64,000 bases of DNA, from the NCBI RefSeq assembly GCF_000004195.4, contig NC_030679.2, positions 37,189,712 to 37,253,711 on the forward strand, given 5' to 3'. Below are positions 45,291 to 56,611 of the stretch, piece by piece. The notes beneath the pieces were generated by a model that did no database searches, had not been told where the DNA came from, and worked only from the letters and a program-made list of their open reading frames with translations. Source of the stretch: Xenopus tropicalis (Eukaryota; Chordata; Amphibia; Anura; Pipidae). Each line of letters opens with the position of its first letter. Position 1 is the first letter of the stretch. The position numbers were made by a program, and so were the translations under genes.

Positions 45291-47322
45291 AAGTTGGTGT
45301 GTTTTAGTTTTAGAAGCAAGCAGAAATAATATATTTAGAAGCAAACTGTTTTAGGATCCCTTGCAAAATGGCATTTCTTTTTAAAATAGCTGCACAAGCC
45401 GTTTTTCCAAGCAGCCCCAAACTTACTGACCGTTGTTAAATATTGTATTGGTGATCAAGACTGTTAAATAAGTCAGATATTAATTTGGCCCATGTCTGGA
45501 ATTGAGAACATATCAACTCTGGTCTCAGGTTAACATCTATTGCCATTTTTCACATGGAGTTTCCCCCACTTCAGTTTTCTTGCTCATACCCATTACATAA
45601 CTGTTAATGTTTGTGTTTCTGATCAGTGAATTCCCTGGTGGGAACTTTTAATCATCTCTAGTTGTAATGCAAGTGATATAATGAATGTAGTCCTTAGAAC
45701 CTGCCTTCCATCATCTACACGTATATCATTCTAAATCTAACCACACTTAGGCATCTTTTTGTCCTCACTGAAGCATTTCCTTGCCTGTCCTTCTGCAAGA
45801 AACTGCCATTAGAGTTCCAGCAGTTTTTCACCCAAGTTGATGGCAAGTTTGAATTTATTATTAAGGAAATAAACAAAAAAGGGAGTTTTACAGACCATTT
45901 TTTTAAGTGGGGTCAATATTATTTCCTTTTACATCTACAATTACTGCCCTGGATAGAGTATCAGGAAATGGCAAGCAAGTAACTTTTATGTCACTTCACT
46001 TTGATGTTATTTTTTTTATCTGTAAAGATGCCCATTTTTTGCACAATAGTTCCTTGTTTATTAATGTGCTGTTCAGGTAACACAGGTCACAATACTTATT
46101 CTGCATAAATAAAGTCTCCTGAGCTGCTTAGATGCCTCAGTATGGGCTTGCATTCGATCAAAGCGTTGCATGTTTTAAAGGAACAGCAATGGCAAATTTG
46201 GCCAGGCCAGTCTTACTTTGTTCATACTTACCCATGGCGTGCCCCCACAACCCATTTGTACTTTTTTCTACAAATTATGGAGAATGTTTGTTTTCTTAAT
46301 TTTTATTGAAACAATTATTCTTGCACAAGCTGTAATTTTTATTGAAACAATTATTGCCCTTGCATAGCTATTTCCTCTTCTTCATTTATGTTTTCTGCAA
46401 CATATCCAGTCTTCCCCATCTGTCTTTGTTCAGCTGCCTGTTTGAATTAAGATTAATTAATTGCTTTCACTTACTTAGGATATATGCCTTCTCATGGGCT
46501 CATTGGCCACAAATATTGTGTGAACGAAGCACTGCAGCGCCACTCTGTTCAGGCGGAACTCAGGAACTCAAAAATGTAAAGTTTACCTTCTCCCCTTTCT
46601 TTAAAGTCAGTTCTTTATTAATTAAAATATGCATATTTTGCTAACTATTTAATGGCAAACGTTTAAAATATCACAGTGTTCCATCAAAAAGTGATAAATG
46701 TGTTTGAAATAACTTTACAAAATGATAGAAAATATGAAAATAAAGTAATGGTACAAACACTCTAATAAGGATGGTAATGCGATATATAATTCAACAAGAG
46801 GAATGGGCAATGTTAAAGAATGTCTCTCTGCGCAAAGAAAGTGTTTCTAATTGAGTTCAGACTTACGTAACTCTTTGATTTCAGATGGAGATCATACAAA
46901 AATAATTTGTCCTCTAGAGGAGAAGGGATATCGTTTATATGAAACACCCCATGCCTCATAATACAGCGAATGTTGGTGTATCTCCCTTTTTATAGCTGAA
47001 AAGGTCACATCACGGTAATAGAACTGGGAGAATTTTTGCTTTCACAAAATTTTGGTCTAGGTTTACACTGATTTTTACACTGATATTGGAATGAAATCAG
47101 TTTAATGTAAATCTCTCCAGCTCAGTTACAGATATAGTTGAAACATCATATTGGTTTTAGCTATGATATCTATTGTGTATGGAAATGTCTAGATATGTGG
47201 GATGTTACCTTGAAATGATATGCTGCTTTATTTGAGTTACCGGTCAAATAAAATAAAAATGAGGTTCCGGTTATTGCTGCCAACAAAAGAAAAATGCTGG
47301 TGGTCAAGGCGAGTGAAATGCG
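45291..47322. other. unique DNA with one 36-bp duplication
   Basis: A 36-base period duplication (taatttttattgaaacaatt at 46297 and 46333) is the only structure noted. No exon recognised. Confidence 0.45.
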
Positions 47323-47375
47323 TTAAGGTGGCCATACATGGACAGATTTAAGCTGCCGATACGAGTCCCTAGAAT
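47323..47375 (-). mobile_element. end fragment of a 'ggccatacacg' family MITE
   Basis: Reads ttaaggtggccatacatgg, then agctgccgatacgagtccc, matching the family's right end in reverse. Only about 53 bases remain. Confidence 0.55.
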
Positions 47376-49248
47376 GCTCCAATGTTTTTTTTTAATGTAT
47401 AAGCACATATTCAAGTTAGGTAAAAATTTGAGTTTATTCAAATTTTTTTTAAAAAAAGCTCTAAAATTCACAAATTGAAATTCTGATTAATAGGCCCCCC
47501 CTCTTCCACTAATTTACACCAAGTTTGCAATTTAATGAAAGAAAAGTGTAGAAAATACTTCAGTAACTTGTTAGGCTCGCTGCTCCTGTATTTTGTTGTT
47601 GAAGGATATTCTGCATTCTGAAGGTATGGATAGAATGATACACGCTGCCACATAGCATCTGATGCAGAGATCATCACCTTTTTATCTGATTATCTGAAAA
47701 ACAGGCTGGAGATGCCCCTTTAGATCTTTACCCTTGCCCTGTCTAGGGGGTAAGTAAATAAAAAACTCAGTTGTCACCTCTTAAAAATAAAATAAATAAG
47801 GCCATAAGCAGGACTGATACTTTTTTTGTAAATTACTAACAATTTATTATTCTTTATTTAGCACAAGAACAATTTATGCAGCACATTATAGAGACTGCTG
47901 ATCTTCATGGTTTTGGAGTGTGGAAGTAAATTCATAGAGATAGTCCTCAGGGCGTCAAAGCTACAAGGCAGAAGGGCTATCCCCGAGCCACTATGTTATC
48001 CATGTATCCTTGTGTCCACAACCACCTTGCATTTAGCAGAGTTAGTCCGATGGGAAGGAAAGCCAGATTTCCAGTGGCTGAAACTCATGCCTTTATTGCT
48101 GGTCTATTGCCTTTAAAACTAAGTATTCATTTTGGAATGTACTTCCCTCTTCTGAAAAAAATATGTACTGATGGGGCTGGTTAAGGTGCATGAATGAATC
48201 ATTTTTGTGAACTTTTATGGGAAAATCTTAACCTGTGCAAGAAATGTGGGTTGGGATGCCTTGGACCCCTTCGCTGCTTTAGTCCCTTCCCACTGAAATG
48301 TGGATCAAGAAAATTCAGATTTTGTATTCAGGGTTCTGTAGCCCTGTGGAACCCTTTCAGAGAGATGTCAGATATTAAGCCATAACATAAGTACTGAGGA
48401 GAGAAATTCATAGTGGGACAAGCGACTTGTAAGAAAGAAATGGTTAGATGCTTGGGTGTTAATAGAGCAAAATCACACCTGGTTCATCTATTGAAAATAC
48501 ATTTTGAATTACAGAAAAATACCAGTATTATCTCAGTCTTGATCCACTCCCGAACAGCACCCGTATGAATGGAGTTTTGCAAGTACTAATGTAAAACAGA
48601 CACCAGCTTGGGCAAAGTCCTAGACAGAAGTGGGGTTAAACAGGAAAATATAGCAGGAAATACTTTTCGCCCACAAGTGGAATTTGAGCAGATTCCAAAG
48701 TCAAGACATTTAACTGGTGGGCACAGAAACCGTGTGGCACCCTATCATGGAACAAACACTAAGGCCTGGCACTAAGCTGGATCCCTTATAACTGCAAGTT
48801 CAGTGCAGCAATACCATGGACAAACTCTAATAGGTACATAGCCAAAGCAGTCTCCAATGACCTTGGCTGTGTTTTTCTTAAACCAAACATAATTTCATTG
48901 ATTCCCCTGCCACTCTTTGATCCATTATCTCCCCTCCATTGGCAATGAAGTACTAGAATGGGTCTTTACTGAATCACAGGCTAGTCCTGAATTTTCTTGT
49001 ATTCCAAACCCTTGCACTGTTCTGCAATGGATTAGATGTACAGTATATATATCTACAAGCAAAATTAATTATTCTTGTTTTAATTCTCAACCACTGCCTT
49101 GCCCTCCAGCAAAAATCTGCCTAATTGGTTAAGCCTTAGCCAAAGGGATTTGCTGGTTAATAAAAACCCAAACACTGTGAATAATTCTCTTGGAAGAAAA
49201 CAAAGTCCTGTTTAAGAATTATGACCTCTAATCTTTTATACAAGCGAC
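47376..49248. other. unique DNA, no gene seen
   Basis: Short frames at 47907-48385 show no known domain. A reversed retroposon-like tail may lie near 47840-47885. Confidence 0.4.
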
Positions 49249-49680
49249 GTGTCCTGAAGTCATCGAGCAGTGGAGGAACGTTCCAGCAACGTGTCGGTGT
49301 TGTTTTAGGCTCCCTGCTCATGGATGTTCTATCCATTGGGCACAGTGCCCATTACAGACACATGTGAATCCTATATAGGCTCTGTTGATGCTTTTTCCTT
49401 ACAGTTCCATGCCTCGGTGTATGTGCGTGCACGAGTCTAGGGTTTCTTTGTCAACTGTGTTTATACTCTGTTCCTTCCCTATGTGTGTATTGCCTGTTCT
49501 GTGTATGAAAAAGTTGTTGAGAGATTTTTAATAAAAAGCAGTGACATAATGCAGTGGGTTGTTGGTAACTTTGCTCCTCAGCCCATCATGATGCTTGGTA
49601 CATTGCGCTGTCTATTAAGTCCTTACCTTTCTTGCGCTACCTACCAATGGATTTGTTAGACTCTGGATCTAACAGGAGTT
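49249..49680 (+). mobile_element. possible solo LTR or promoter-like unit, plus strand
   Basis: tcctatataggctc at about 49369 looks like a TATA box. About 165 bases later ttttaataaaaagc gives AATAAA, followed by a T/G-rich stretch. tgtcctgaagtcatc upstream and ggatctaaca downstream could be TG...CA boundaries. Flanks do not match, so boundaries are guesses. No second copy seen here. Confidence 0.25.
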
Positions 49681-49828
49681 TGTATAATAAATAAAGCTTC
49701 ATTAACAGCTATGTACAGAATAATGGAGAAATGCAATAAATGTCATTATTAGAAAAAATATACACAATGTGGGCAATTTATTGTCTGTATGAATACCTTT
49801 TTCTTATGCACATAGTTAATACTCTGTT

Positions 49829-50006
49829 AGGCTCATTTATCAAGACTAGGCAAAGTTGCCCATGGACAGTAACCAATAGCAACCAATCAGTGATTGGGTT
49901 TTGATTTTCAGCCAGCTGCAGGTAGAACAATGAATGCAATAATTTGATTGGTTGCTATGGGTTACTGCCCACTGGCAAATGTGGCCACTGTTGATAAATG
50001 ACCCCC
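49829..50006. mobile_element. fold-back MITE, 'cagtaacc...tagcaacc' family, best copy
   Basis: The left side ggctcatttatcaagacta, cagtaaccaatagcaaccaa pairs with the right side ttggttgctatgggttactg, gttgataaatgacccc. The centre holds cagccagctgcaggtag. Superfamily and target duplication not resolved. Confidence 0.7.
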
Positions 50007-50316
50007 TTTATGTTTTGCAAATATAGAGCGATTCAACCGCAAATGGAAAAGAGATTGCTTGTGTTGTTGTTTACACCAACCTGCAGTGAATGTAATGCTG
50101 AAAAAGGTGCTATTATGCACTATAAATTAGTCTACTTTCGATCAAGTCTTAAATAATTGCAATGCATAAATTTGCCCTCTGTCTTATAAATTTGTTACCT
50201 TACCATGTTTATTCCATTTATATGTTTCATTACCAGCTCTCATTTGTACAGTTGCTTTAACATTTAGCGCCTTCATTCTCATTCATATGCGCCTTTCATT
50301 ACCACCCTAAATGAGT

Positions 50317-50370
50317 TAAAGGAAAAGTAAAGATGAAATTACTGGGGGGGGGGGGTGCCAATGCAATGTT
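50317..50370 (+). mobile_element. left end of a 'gggtgcc...ggcaccc' TTAA MITE
   Basis: Reads ttaaaggaaaagtaaagatg, then aattactgggggggg and gtgccaatgcaatgtttgc, the family's left terminus. It is cut off and followed by a 'ggccatacacg' element. Confidence 0.55.
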
Positions 50371-50409
50371 TGCTATTTCTGAAAAACTGAAAGATTAATC
50401 TGTTTGGAG

Positions 50410-50666
50410 GGGTCACCCTAAGGTGGGTAACATCACGCTGATCCAATTGTTTGGCCCTTGGTTCAAATGATTGGATCACAGAACTGGAAATGTAGGCTGT
50501 TGGGGAAAGGTGAGGCCACATCAACGAGCTGATTCTTATCATGATGGGATTTTAAAAACTCACTTATATCGCCTGGGAAGGCCCACAGGGGACCCCAAAC
50601 ACAGGCCGATAAGCTTGTGACTCTGTCCATTGGCAGCTTTTATCAGCCTGTGTATGCCCACCTTAC
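50410..50666 (+). mobile_element. 'ggccatacacg' family MITE, diverged
   Basis: Contains ccaattgtttggcccttgg, acatcaacgagctgatt, aaacacaggccgataagc and tgtgtatgcccacctta. The left terminus is missing. Inner CpGs have largely decayed. Confidence 0.65.
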
Positions 50667-51143
50667 TTCTGCCAATCATCTTGTCATCCATTAGCAACTT
50701 CACGACAGGGTATTTGATCTTGCGCATGAGGATTATCAAGGTATAGTGAAAACTAAGCAGCTTGAGAGAAGGTTTGGTGTCTAAGAATTGATGCCTGTAG
50801 TCAGTAACCTACAATAAAGATGAAAAGGTTAGCACTTTGCTTATACTAAAACTCGGGAAAGACGGACAGACCCATATGTGATAGATCTTTGATGCCTCTG
50901 TTACCCACAGCAAGCACTTGTTCTCCAGTCCTCGGAAACCTAATGTGGGAATGATATGCACTGCATTTCAGACACACTTTGTAAGCAGCAGTTTACAGAT
51001 ACTAATGATGAAGTGAGACTATACACAGTAAGCATTGGGGGTTATCTCCTCCTCAGACTTTTAAATAACTTTGTTGCAGGTCAACTTAAAAAGTGTGCCT
51101 AATACATGAGTATGCAGAATGGTGTCTCTCATTATAGGTTATA
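50667..51143. other. unique DNA, no gene seen
   Basis: No recognised feature. Confidence 0.35.
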
Positions 51144-51218
51144 AGTAATACTTATTGTACAGCGCTGCGGAATATGTTGGCACTTTATAAATAAATGATA
51201 ATAATAATAATAATAATC
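51144..51218 (+). mobile_element. retroposon 3' tail with (AAT)n
   Basis: cttattgtacagcgctgcgg, aatatgttggcactttat, then aaataaatgataataataat. It is the clearest of the six tail copies in the window. Confidence 0.6.
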
Positions 51219-51570
51219 TAGGTTTTTATCTAGGTCTAACAGTTTCCATCCTGCTTATTATAGAAATTAAAATTAACCAAGAGGAATCTTTATCTTCGTG
51301 CCTGCATTTAGCTAAAACCAAGCTATCAATGATTTGTCTACATAAAATTTGGGGATTTCTGAATTCTTTTTTTTTTCAATTCCATGAAATAAGAAATACA
51401 GGCCATTATCACTTGAATTAGCACTTGAGGTTATAGCGCCAGGCCAACTGTGTTCATTGGATCAGAGGAAAAGTGCGCTAATGTTGCTAAAAGGGCACAT
51501 TAAGTAGATGTATATTTCATTGGTATAGGATTGGCTATTAACATTACATATTATAAGTTTCAGAGTATTA
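51219..51570. other. unique DNA, no gene seen
   Basis: No recognised feature. It ends at the Tc1 target site. Confidence 0.35.
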
Positions 51571-51572
51571 TA

Positions 51573-51799
51573 CAGTGGTGTGAAAAACTATTTGCCCCCT
51601 TCCTGATTTCTTATTCTTTTGCATGTTTGTCACACTTAAATGTTTCTGCTCATCAAAAACGTCATCAAAATCGTTAACCATTAGTCAAAGATAACATAAT
51701 TGAACACAAAATGCAGTTTTTAAATGAAGGTTTACGTTATTAAGGGAGAAAAAAAACTCCAAATCTACATGGCCCTGTGTGAAAAAGTGATTGCCCCCC
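51573..51799. repeat. left Tc1 terminal inverted repeat
   Basis: The outer direct repeat is at 51578-51599 and the inner one at 51777-51798, which share gtgtgaaaaa and end in gccccc. It contains a 12-base tandem duplication at 51650-51673 that is absent from the right end. Confidence 0.9.
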
Positions 51800-51959
51800 T
51801 TAAAAAATAACTTAACTGTGGTTTATCACACCTGAGTTCAATTTCTGTAGTCACCCCCAGGCCTGATTACTGCCACACCTGTTTCAATCAAGAAATCACT
51901 TAAATAGGAGCTACCTGACACAGAGAAGTAGACCAAAAGCACCTCAAAAGCTAGACATC

Positions 51960-52982
51960 ATGCCAAGATCCAAAGAAATTCAGGAACAAATGAGAACAAA
52001 AGTAATTGAGATCTATCAGTCTGGTAAAGGTTATAAAGCCATTTCTAAAGCTTTGGGACTCCAGTGAACCACAGTGAGAGCCATTATCCACAAATGGCAA
52101 AAACATGGAACAGTGGTGAACCTTCCCAGGAGTGGCCGGCCGACCGAAATTACCCCAAGAGCGCAGAGACAACTCATCCGAGAGGCCACAAAAGACCCCA
52201 GGACAACATCTAAAGAACTGCAGGCCTCACTTACCTCAATTAAGGTCAGTGTTCACGACTCCACCATAAGAAAGAGACTGGGCAAAAACGGCCTGCATGG
52301 CAGATTTCCAAGGCGCAAACCACTTTTAAGCAAAAAGAACATTATGGCTCGTCTCAATTTTGCTAAAAAACATCTCAATGATTGCCAAGACTTTTGGGAA
52401 AATACCTTGTGGACCGACGAGACAAAAGTTGAACTTTTTGGAAGGTGCGTGTCCCGTTACATCTGGCGTAAAAGTAACACAGCATTTCAGAACAAGAACA
52501 TCATACCAACAGTAAAATATGGTGGCGGTAGTGTGATGGTCTGGGGTTGTTTTGCTGCTTCAGGACCTGGAAGGCTTGCTGTGATAGATGGAACCATGAA
52601 TTCTACTCTCTACCAAAAAATCCTGAAGGAGAATGTCCGGCCATCTGTTCGTCAACTCAAGCTGAAGCGATCTTGGGTGCTGCAGCAGGACAATGACCCA
52701 AAACACACCAGCAAATCCACCTCTGAATGGCTGAAGAAAAACAAAATGAAGACTTTGGAGTGGCCTAGTCAAAGTCCAGACCTGAATCCTATTGAGATGT
52801 TGTGGCATGACCTTAAAAAGGCGGTTCAAGCTAGAAAACCCTCAAATAAAGCTGAATTACAACAATTCTGCAAAGATGAGTGGGCCAAAATTCCTCCAGA
52901 GCGCTGTAAAAGACTCGTTGCAAGTTATCGCAAACGCTTGATTGCAGTTATTGCTGCTAAGGGTGGCCCAACCAGTTATTAG
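51960..52982 (+). pseudogene. Tc1-like transposase, one nonsense codon
   Basis: Would catalyse cut-and-paste transposition at TA sites in the nucleus. From ATG at 51960 the frame is 340 codons, the usual Tc1 length. The only break is TGA at 52065-52067 (codon 36), where CGA is likely ancestral. The N-terminal helix-turn-helix DNA-binding region is therefore cut, and the rest is open. Catalytic triad D153 (LWTDETK), D244 (QQDNDPKH) and E279 (PIEMLWH) has 34 residues between the last two, i.e. DD34E. A GRPT motif sits where GRPR is common (59-62). The frame ends GGPTSY. A GTG at 52074 lies just after the stop but is unlikely to restore DNA binding. No introns. Upstream leader 51800-51959 is intact. 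Confidence 0.95.
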
Positions 52983-52987
52983 GTTCA

Positions 52988-53182
52988 GGGGGCAATTACT
53001 TTTTCACACAGGGCCATGTAGATTTGGATTTTTTTTCTCCCTAAATAATAAAAACCCTCATTTAAAAACTGCATTTTGTGTTTACTTGTGTTATCTTTGA
53101 CTAATAGTTAACGGTTTTTGATGATCAGAAACATTTTGTGTGACAAACATGCAAAAGAATAAGAAAGTTTTTCACACCACTG
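52988..53182. repeat. right Tc1 terminal inverted repeat, shortened
   Basis: Complement of the left repeat but about 30 bases shorter. An intact inner direct repeat is at 52988-53009. The outer one is reduced to agtttttcacac (53166-53177). About 18 bases that should include the gccccc end are missing next to 53165/53166. Confidence 0.9.
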
Positions 53183-53184
53183 TA

Positions 53185-53743
53185 TAGGTTAGGTCTTATA
53201 AAGGATTACAGAATCCAATGGCAATGTACATTTTTTTCCTTTATAAAGTTCAATATTGGTCGTGATGGGGCATCAAGAAACAGCCTGTCAGATAATATAA
53301 ATAAAACTGTAAAATGCTGCCAGAAAAAAAAATGTTTCTGCTTAGAAATGTACACAGTTTGGCCCTGCTTTGGAAACGAGGGACATATATCACACACTTC
53401 AAATGAATCTTGAAGGCTAGTGAGAAATATTTTGGGTGAAATCAAACAGTTGAGTTAAAAGAACACCGGTTACAGTTAAATATTGACTCTCCGTAGGGTC
53501 ACGATCCTTGCTCAAAGCCTGAGCCAAAGTGCACGAGCGAGATGCAGTGTGACTTCCAGCAGGACCGGCAATAATAATTTCATGTTTTAGAATTTCATTC
53601 TTAATGAAAGTCAAAAGTATTCATTTTTGGTTTGTTTTTGTGCTTCACACTTCATGTCCTGCCCAACTGTATATGTACGTGGCCATTTTGCATTCATTTT
53701 AGGTTCTGTAAGTATCAAAAGGAATAGAACTACAGTATATGCT
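53185..53743. other. unique DNA, no gene seen
   Basis: No recognised feature. Confidence 0.35.
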
Positions 53744-53747
53744 TTAA

Positions 53748-54183
53748 ATGAGAAGGAAAGGCTAATAAAGAGTTAATCTCAAGCGGCAGGCATACCTTCA
53801 GTTGTCTCAATAGTGCCCTTAAGTCTCCCCATATTTCTCCTGTTCAGAAGATCTGAAGCCAAACAGGAAGAAAAAACGCTGAGTGTTCCCATAATGCCTC
53901 ACTCCTGCACAGATACCCAGACCAAGTGGACATGTTCAGTTAGTTAGACTATGAGTATGCTTCCTGCTGATTGGCTCAGATCCATATTCCTAAGAGGCGG
54001 AGTGAGTCCTTAGCATTCTTGAGGGAGGGGGGAGCAGAGAGCTGCATGTCTCTGGCACAGGAATTACAGACACAAAAAATCTTTTGACAGAGAAGTCAGT
54101 GCAGCGTTTCTGTGAGTGCTTATGGCTGTATTTACATAGACCTTTCTGATAAAGCTTACTTAGTTTTTACCTTTCTTTCTCCT
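53748..54183 (+). mobile_element. TTAA-flanked MITE, 'aggctaataaagagttaatc' family
   Basis: TTAA at 53744-53747 and 54184-54187. The left end atgagaaggaaaggctaata is the inverse of the right end acctttctttctcc. The interior contains gcaggcataccttcagttgt and ctgattggctcagatcc. The end sequence is nearly the same as that of the gggtgcc family, suggesting a shared transposase. No coding capacity. Confidence 0.75.
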
Positions 54184-54187
54184 TTAA

Positions 54188-55769
54188 ACCTATGCTTGGG
54201 TAAACCTATCCTGTCAGAATAAGGCTTCTTTGCCAAGGTTGGGCTGGTCTCATCTGGGCAGTTTATAGTTATATATAGTCTTTAAAGACCCTTAATAATA
54301 GGGGGTGCTCCACTACCCCCAAAAAAATATTCAACTGCAATAGGGATATCCCCTGTAATTTAATGTTGGTAGTTGTTTTATGGTTGTTTATAGGGGAAAA
54401 AAGACACATCTGGAATCAATCTGTATCAGAAAGATTACACTCTTTCTCTTTAAGCAATACAAGTGCCTACCATTTCCCCTTATATCTCATTTTTGAGGTT
54501 CAGAATCTGGGAAGCCAAGTCAAGCAGTCAGCAGTAAGAAGATGTAGCATTGCAGATGTGGTTTCATATTTTGGAGACTTACTATAGAGGGATCTCACAC
54601 TTCCAACACTTCCAACTTCATCCATATTGTGGGCCTATACCCTCAGTTTGTATGACTGTCCAACTTCTTCCATGTTTTTGGCCTATAACCTAATGATTTT
54701 CAAGGGACAAAATACATTGCAGTTGTGATGGCAAAAAAACAAAGACCGTGGACTCAGAGGGCAGACTAAGGCAGAAATGGCTTCAACTGTCACATCTAGG
54801 CCTTTGGCCTCCAGTTGCTCTAAGCTATTGATGTACATTACACATAGGAAAGATTCCCAGTTGCCCTTGAACTAGTACAATTTTTAAATAACTGGAAAGT
54901 GAAGTAGACTGAGACATCAGATTTCAAGTCATGTGTTCCTTTCCATTGCTACTAGGGAAACCTCCAAGGCTCTGCTGAACCCAACAATACAGTCCTTTAC
55001 TAAAATAAGCAAGATCACAGTCTTTTGAAGAGCCAAATACCATAAAAGAAACCTCATCCCCAAATACTCTGACCCATAATAATTGTCGCTGTGCCCAGCG
55101 GCAAAAAACCCCGTAAAGGGCGATGTTTTTTATTCAGGAAAGACTTCCTGTGGGAGCAGCTAATTCAAGCCTGAGTGGAAAGGATGCGGCTTTGAATAAA
55201 AATAACCCAGCAATTGTCACTGTGCTCAAAGGGAATCCAATGGTAGAGGCATTCCTCATGACTAAGGTACTTCCTGCTTCTTCAAGGGGCTTGCTCTGGC
55301 GTGGAGAAATGAAAACACACACACAAAAAGACTTGATAAATGGAAGCTATGTCTAAAAGAAAAAAACCAAGGAAGAATAGAAATACTGAACGCCTGGTGA
55401 GGCACGAAAATACTTTGAGGAAATAGGGACATACGAGAAATGTTGTTTCAGGTGTATCATCTGCTTCTGGAAAAAGAAGAGAGGTTTTCCACTATTTCTA
55501 ACCATTAAGACCTAATCACTTTGTCCTAATCAATTGTCAAGTGTTGGGTGCTACACATTTCTCATACTTCTCACATATTTCCCATATTCTCTTTGGAGAA
55601 TTTTCAGATAATCCCTATCTGAAGAAAGCCAAACAGCAGGTCCAACATATAAATGTATGCATAAATAGTAGTGAGACTAAATGTTCTAAGTTGTTAAACA
55701 GGGGAGCAGATTGCAGCAGCCCGCTGTACTACTTTCTAAGAATAACGCAACTTATTTACACTTTATCTC
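54188..55769. other. unique DNA, no gene seen
   Basis: No recognised exon or repeat. The frame at 55123-55356 has no known motif. Confidence 0.4.
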
Positions 55770-55777
55770 CTTCCCAC

Positions 55778-56074
55778 TAGTGATGATCAAATCTGTCCTG
55801 TTTCGCTTTGGCGAAAAATTTACGAATCTTAAATGGTGAAACATTTACCAAACAGAGAAAATGTCACACACACACACACATGTTGCACACAACAATTTTT
55901 TTTTTTTTTTTTGCCGTGTGTCAGTTTTTTTACACAGCAAAACTTTTTTGACTCACGCCAAATTTTTTTTGCTGCAAATTTTCAACAACATTTCGCCCCC
56001 AAAAAAAACTCCAATGGCAAAATGCTGAAATTAGCCACGAATCCATGCCTGGCTAATTATTTCGCCCATCACTA
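55778..56074 (+). mobile_element. hAT MITE, 'tagtgatgagcgaa' family
   Basis: Left end TAGTGATGATCAAA, right end TTTCGCCCATCACTA. Flanking 8-mers cttcccac and cttcttac match at 6 of 8, both differences being transitions. It contains (CA)n at about 55866-55882 and a T-run at about 55894-55910. 297 bp. Confidence 0.75.
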
Positions 56075-56082
56075 CTTCTTAC

Positions 56083-56339
56083 CAATCCACTGGTTTTGAC
56101 TTGGCTTCTATGCTTCCCTGCTGCCATTGGGGTTACCACCTGCAAGGCATATTGTCCAGTTTGGGCAATAAGAGAAAGTAATAAACATAATATGTTTATT
56201 AGTATCCATGGGTGGTAGACACCTTGTGCTAGTCTGACTTGATTAATTGAATAGGTGGTTGGGTACCTCATTTTGTTCTGCAATAAGAGAAAGCACAGAT
56301 ATTTTACTTAATAAAGTAAACGTGGAAAGATCCAAGCTT
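56083..56339. other. unique DNA, no gene seen
   Basis: No recognised feature. Confidence 0.35.
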
Positions 56340-56590
56340 GATCTTTCAATATATGCCCACCTTCAGGTGGACATCAGATTGAACCTGTTAATCCTGACCA
56401 AAACACATTGACAGAATGCAGGATATTGGGGCATTGGGACTGATGTGCTCCTCACCCCAATGTTTTTTTTTTGTTTTTTAAACCTGTCTGATCAACATCT
56501 GGATGATTTTCGGTGGGGAAGGCACATCTGAGGGCCCCATACACAGGCCGGTAAGCTGACAGCTTTATCAGCCCATGTATAGCCACCTTA
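56340..56590 (+). mobile_element. 'ggccatacacg' family MITE, diverged
   Basis: Contains atgcccaccttcaggtgg, aaacctgtctgatcaacat, ccccatacacaggccgg and catgtatagccacctta. The left end is degraded. It abuts the element at 56612. Confidence 0.6.
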
Positions 56591-56611
56591 AGAGAAACCT
56601 TCTGTGTGGCT

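Larger units (their letters stand above)
51573..53182 (+). mobile_element. Tc1/mariner element with long IR/DR inverted repeats
   Basis: A 1610-bp element beginning CAGTGGTGTGAAAAACT and ending AGTTTTTCACACCACTG, flanked by TA (51571-51572 and 53183-53184), the Tc1/mariner target. Long inverted repeats span about 51573-51799 and 52988-53182. Each long repeat has an outer and an inner gtgtgaaaaa...gccccc direct repeat, the IR/DR layout, but the right outer one is cut. The transposase-like frame inside has one nonsense codon. The family is widespread in fish and amphibians. Confidence 0.95.

Noticed and set aside
50450..50475. tRNA B-box-like 'ggttcaaatga'
   Set aside because: No A-box at the right distance and no cloverleaf; the word belongs to a MITE.
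52074..52982. Reading the transposase as an intact 302-residue protein from the GTG
   Set aside because: Vertebrate translation rarely starts at GTG, and the in-frame ATG with the expected N-terminus lies upstream of a TGA. It is a disrupted 340-codon gene.
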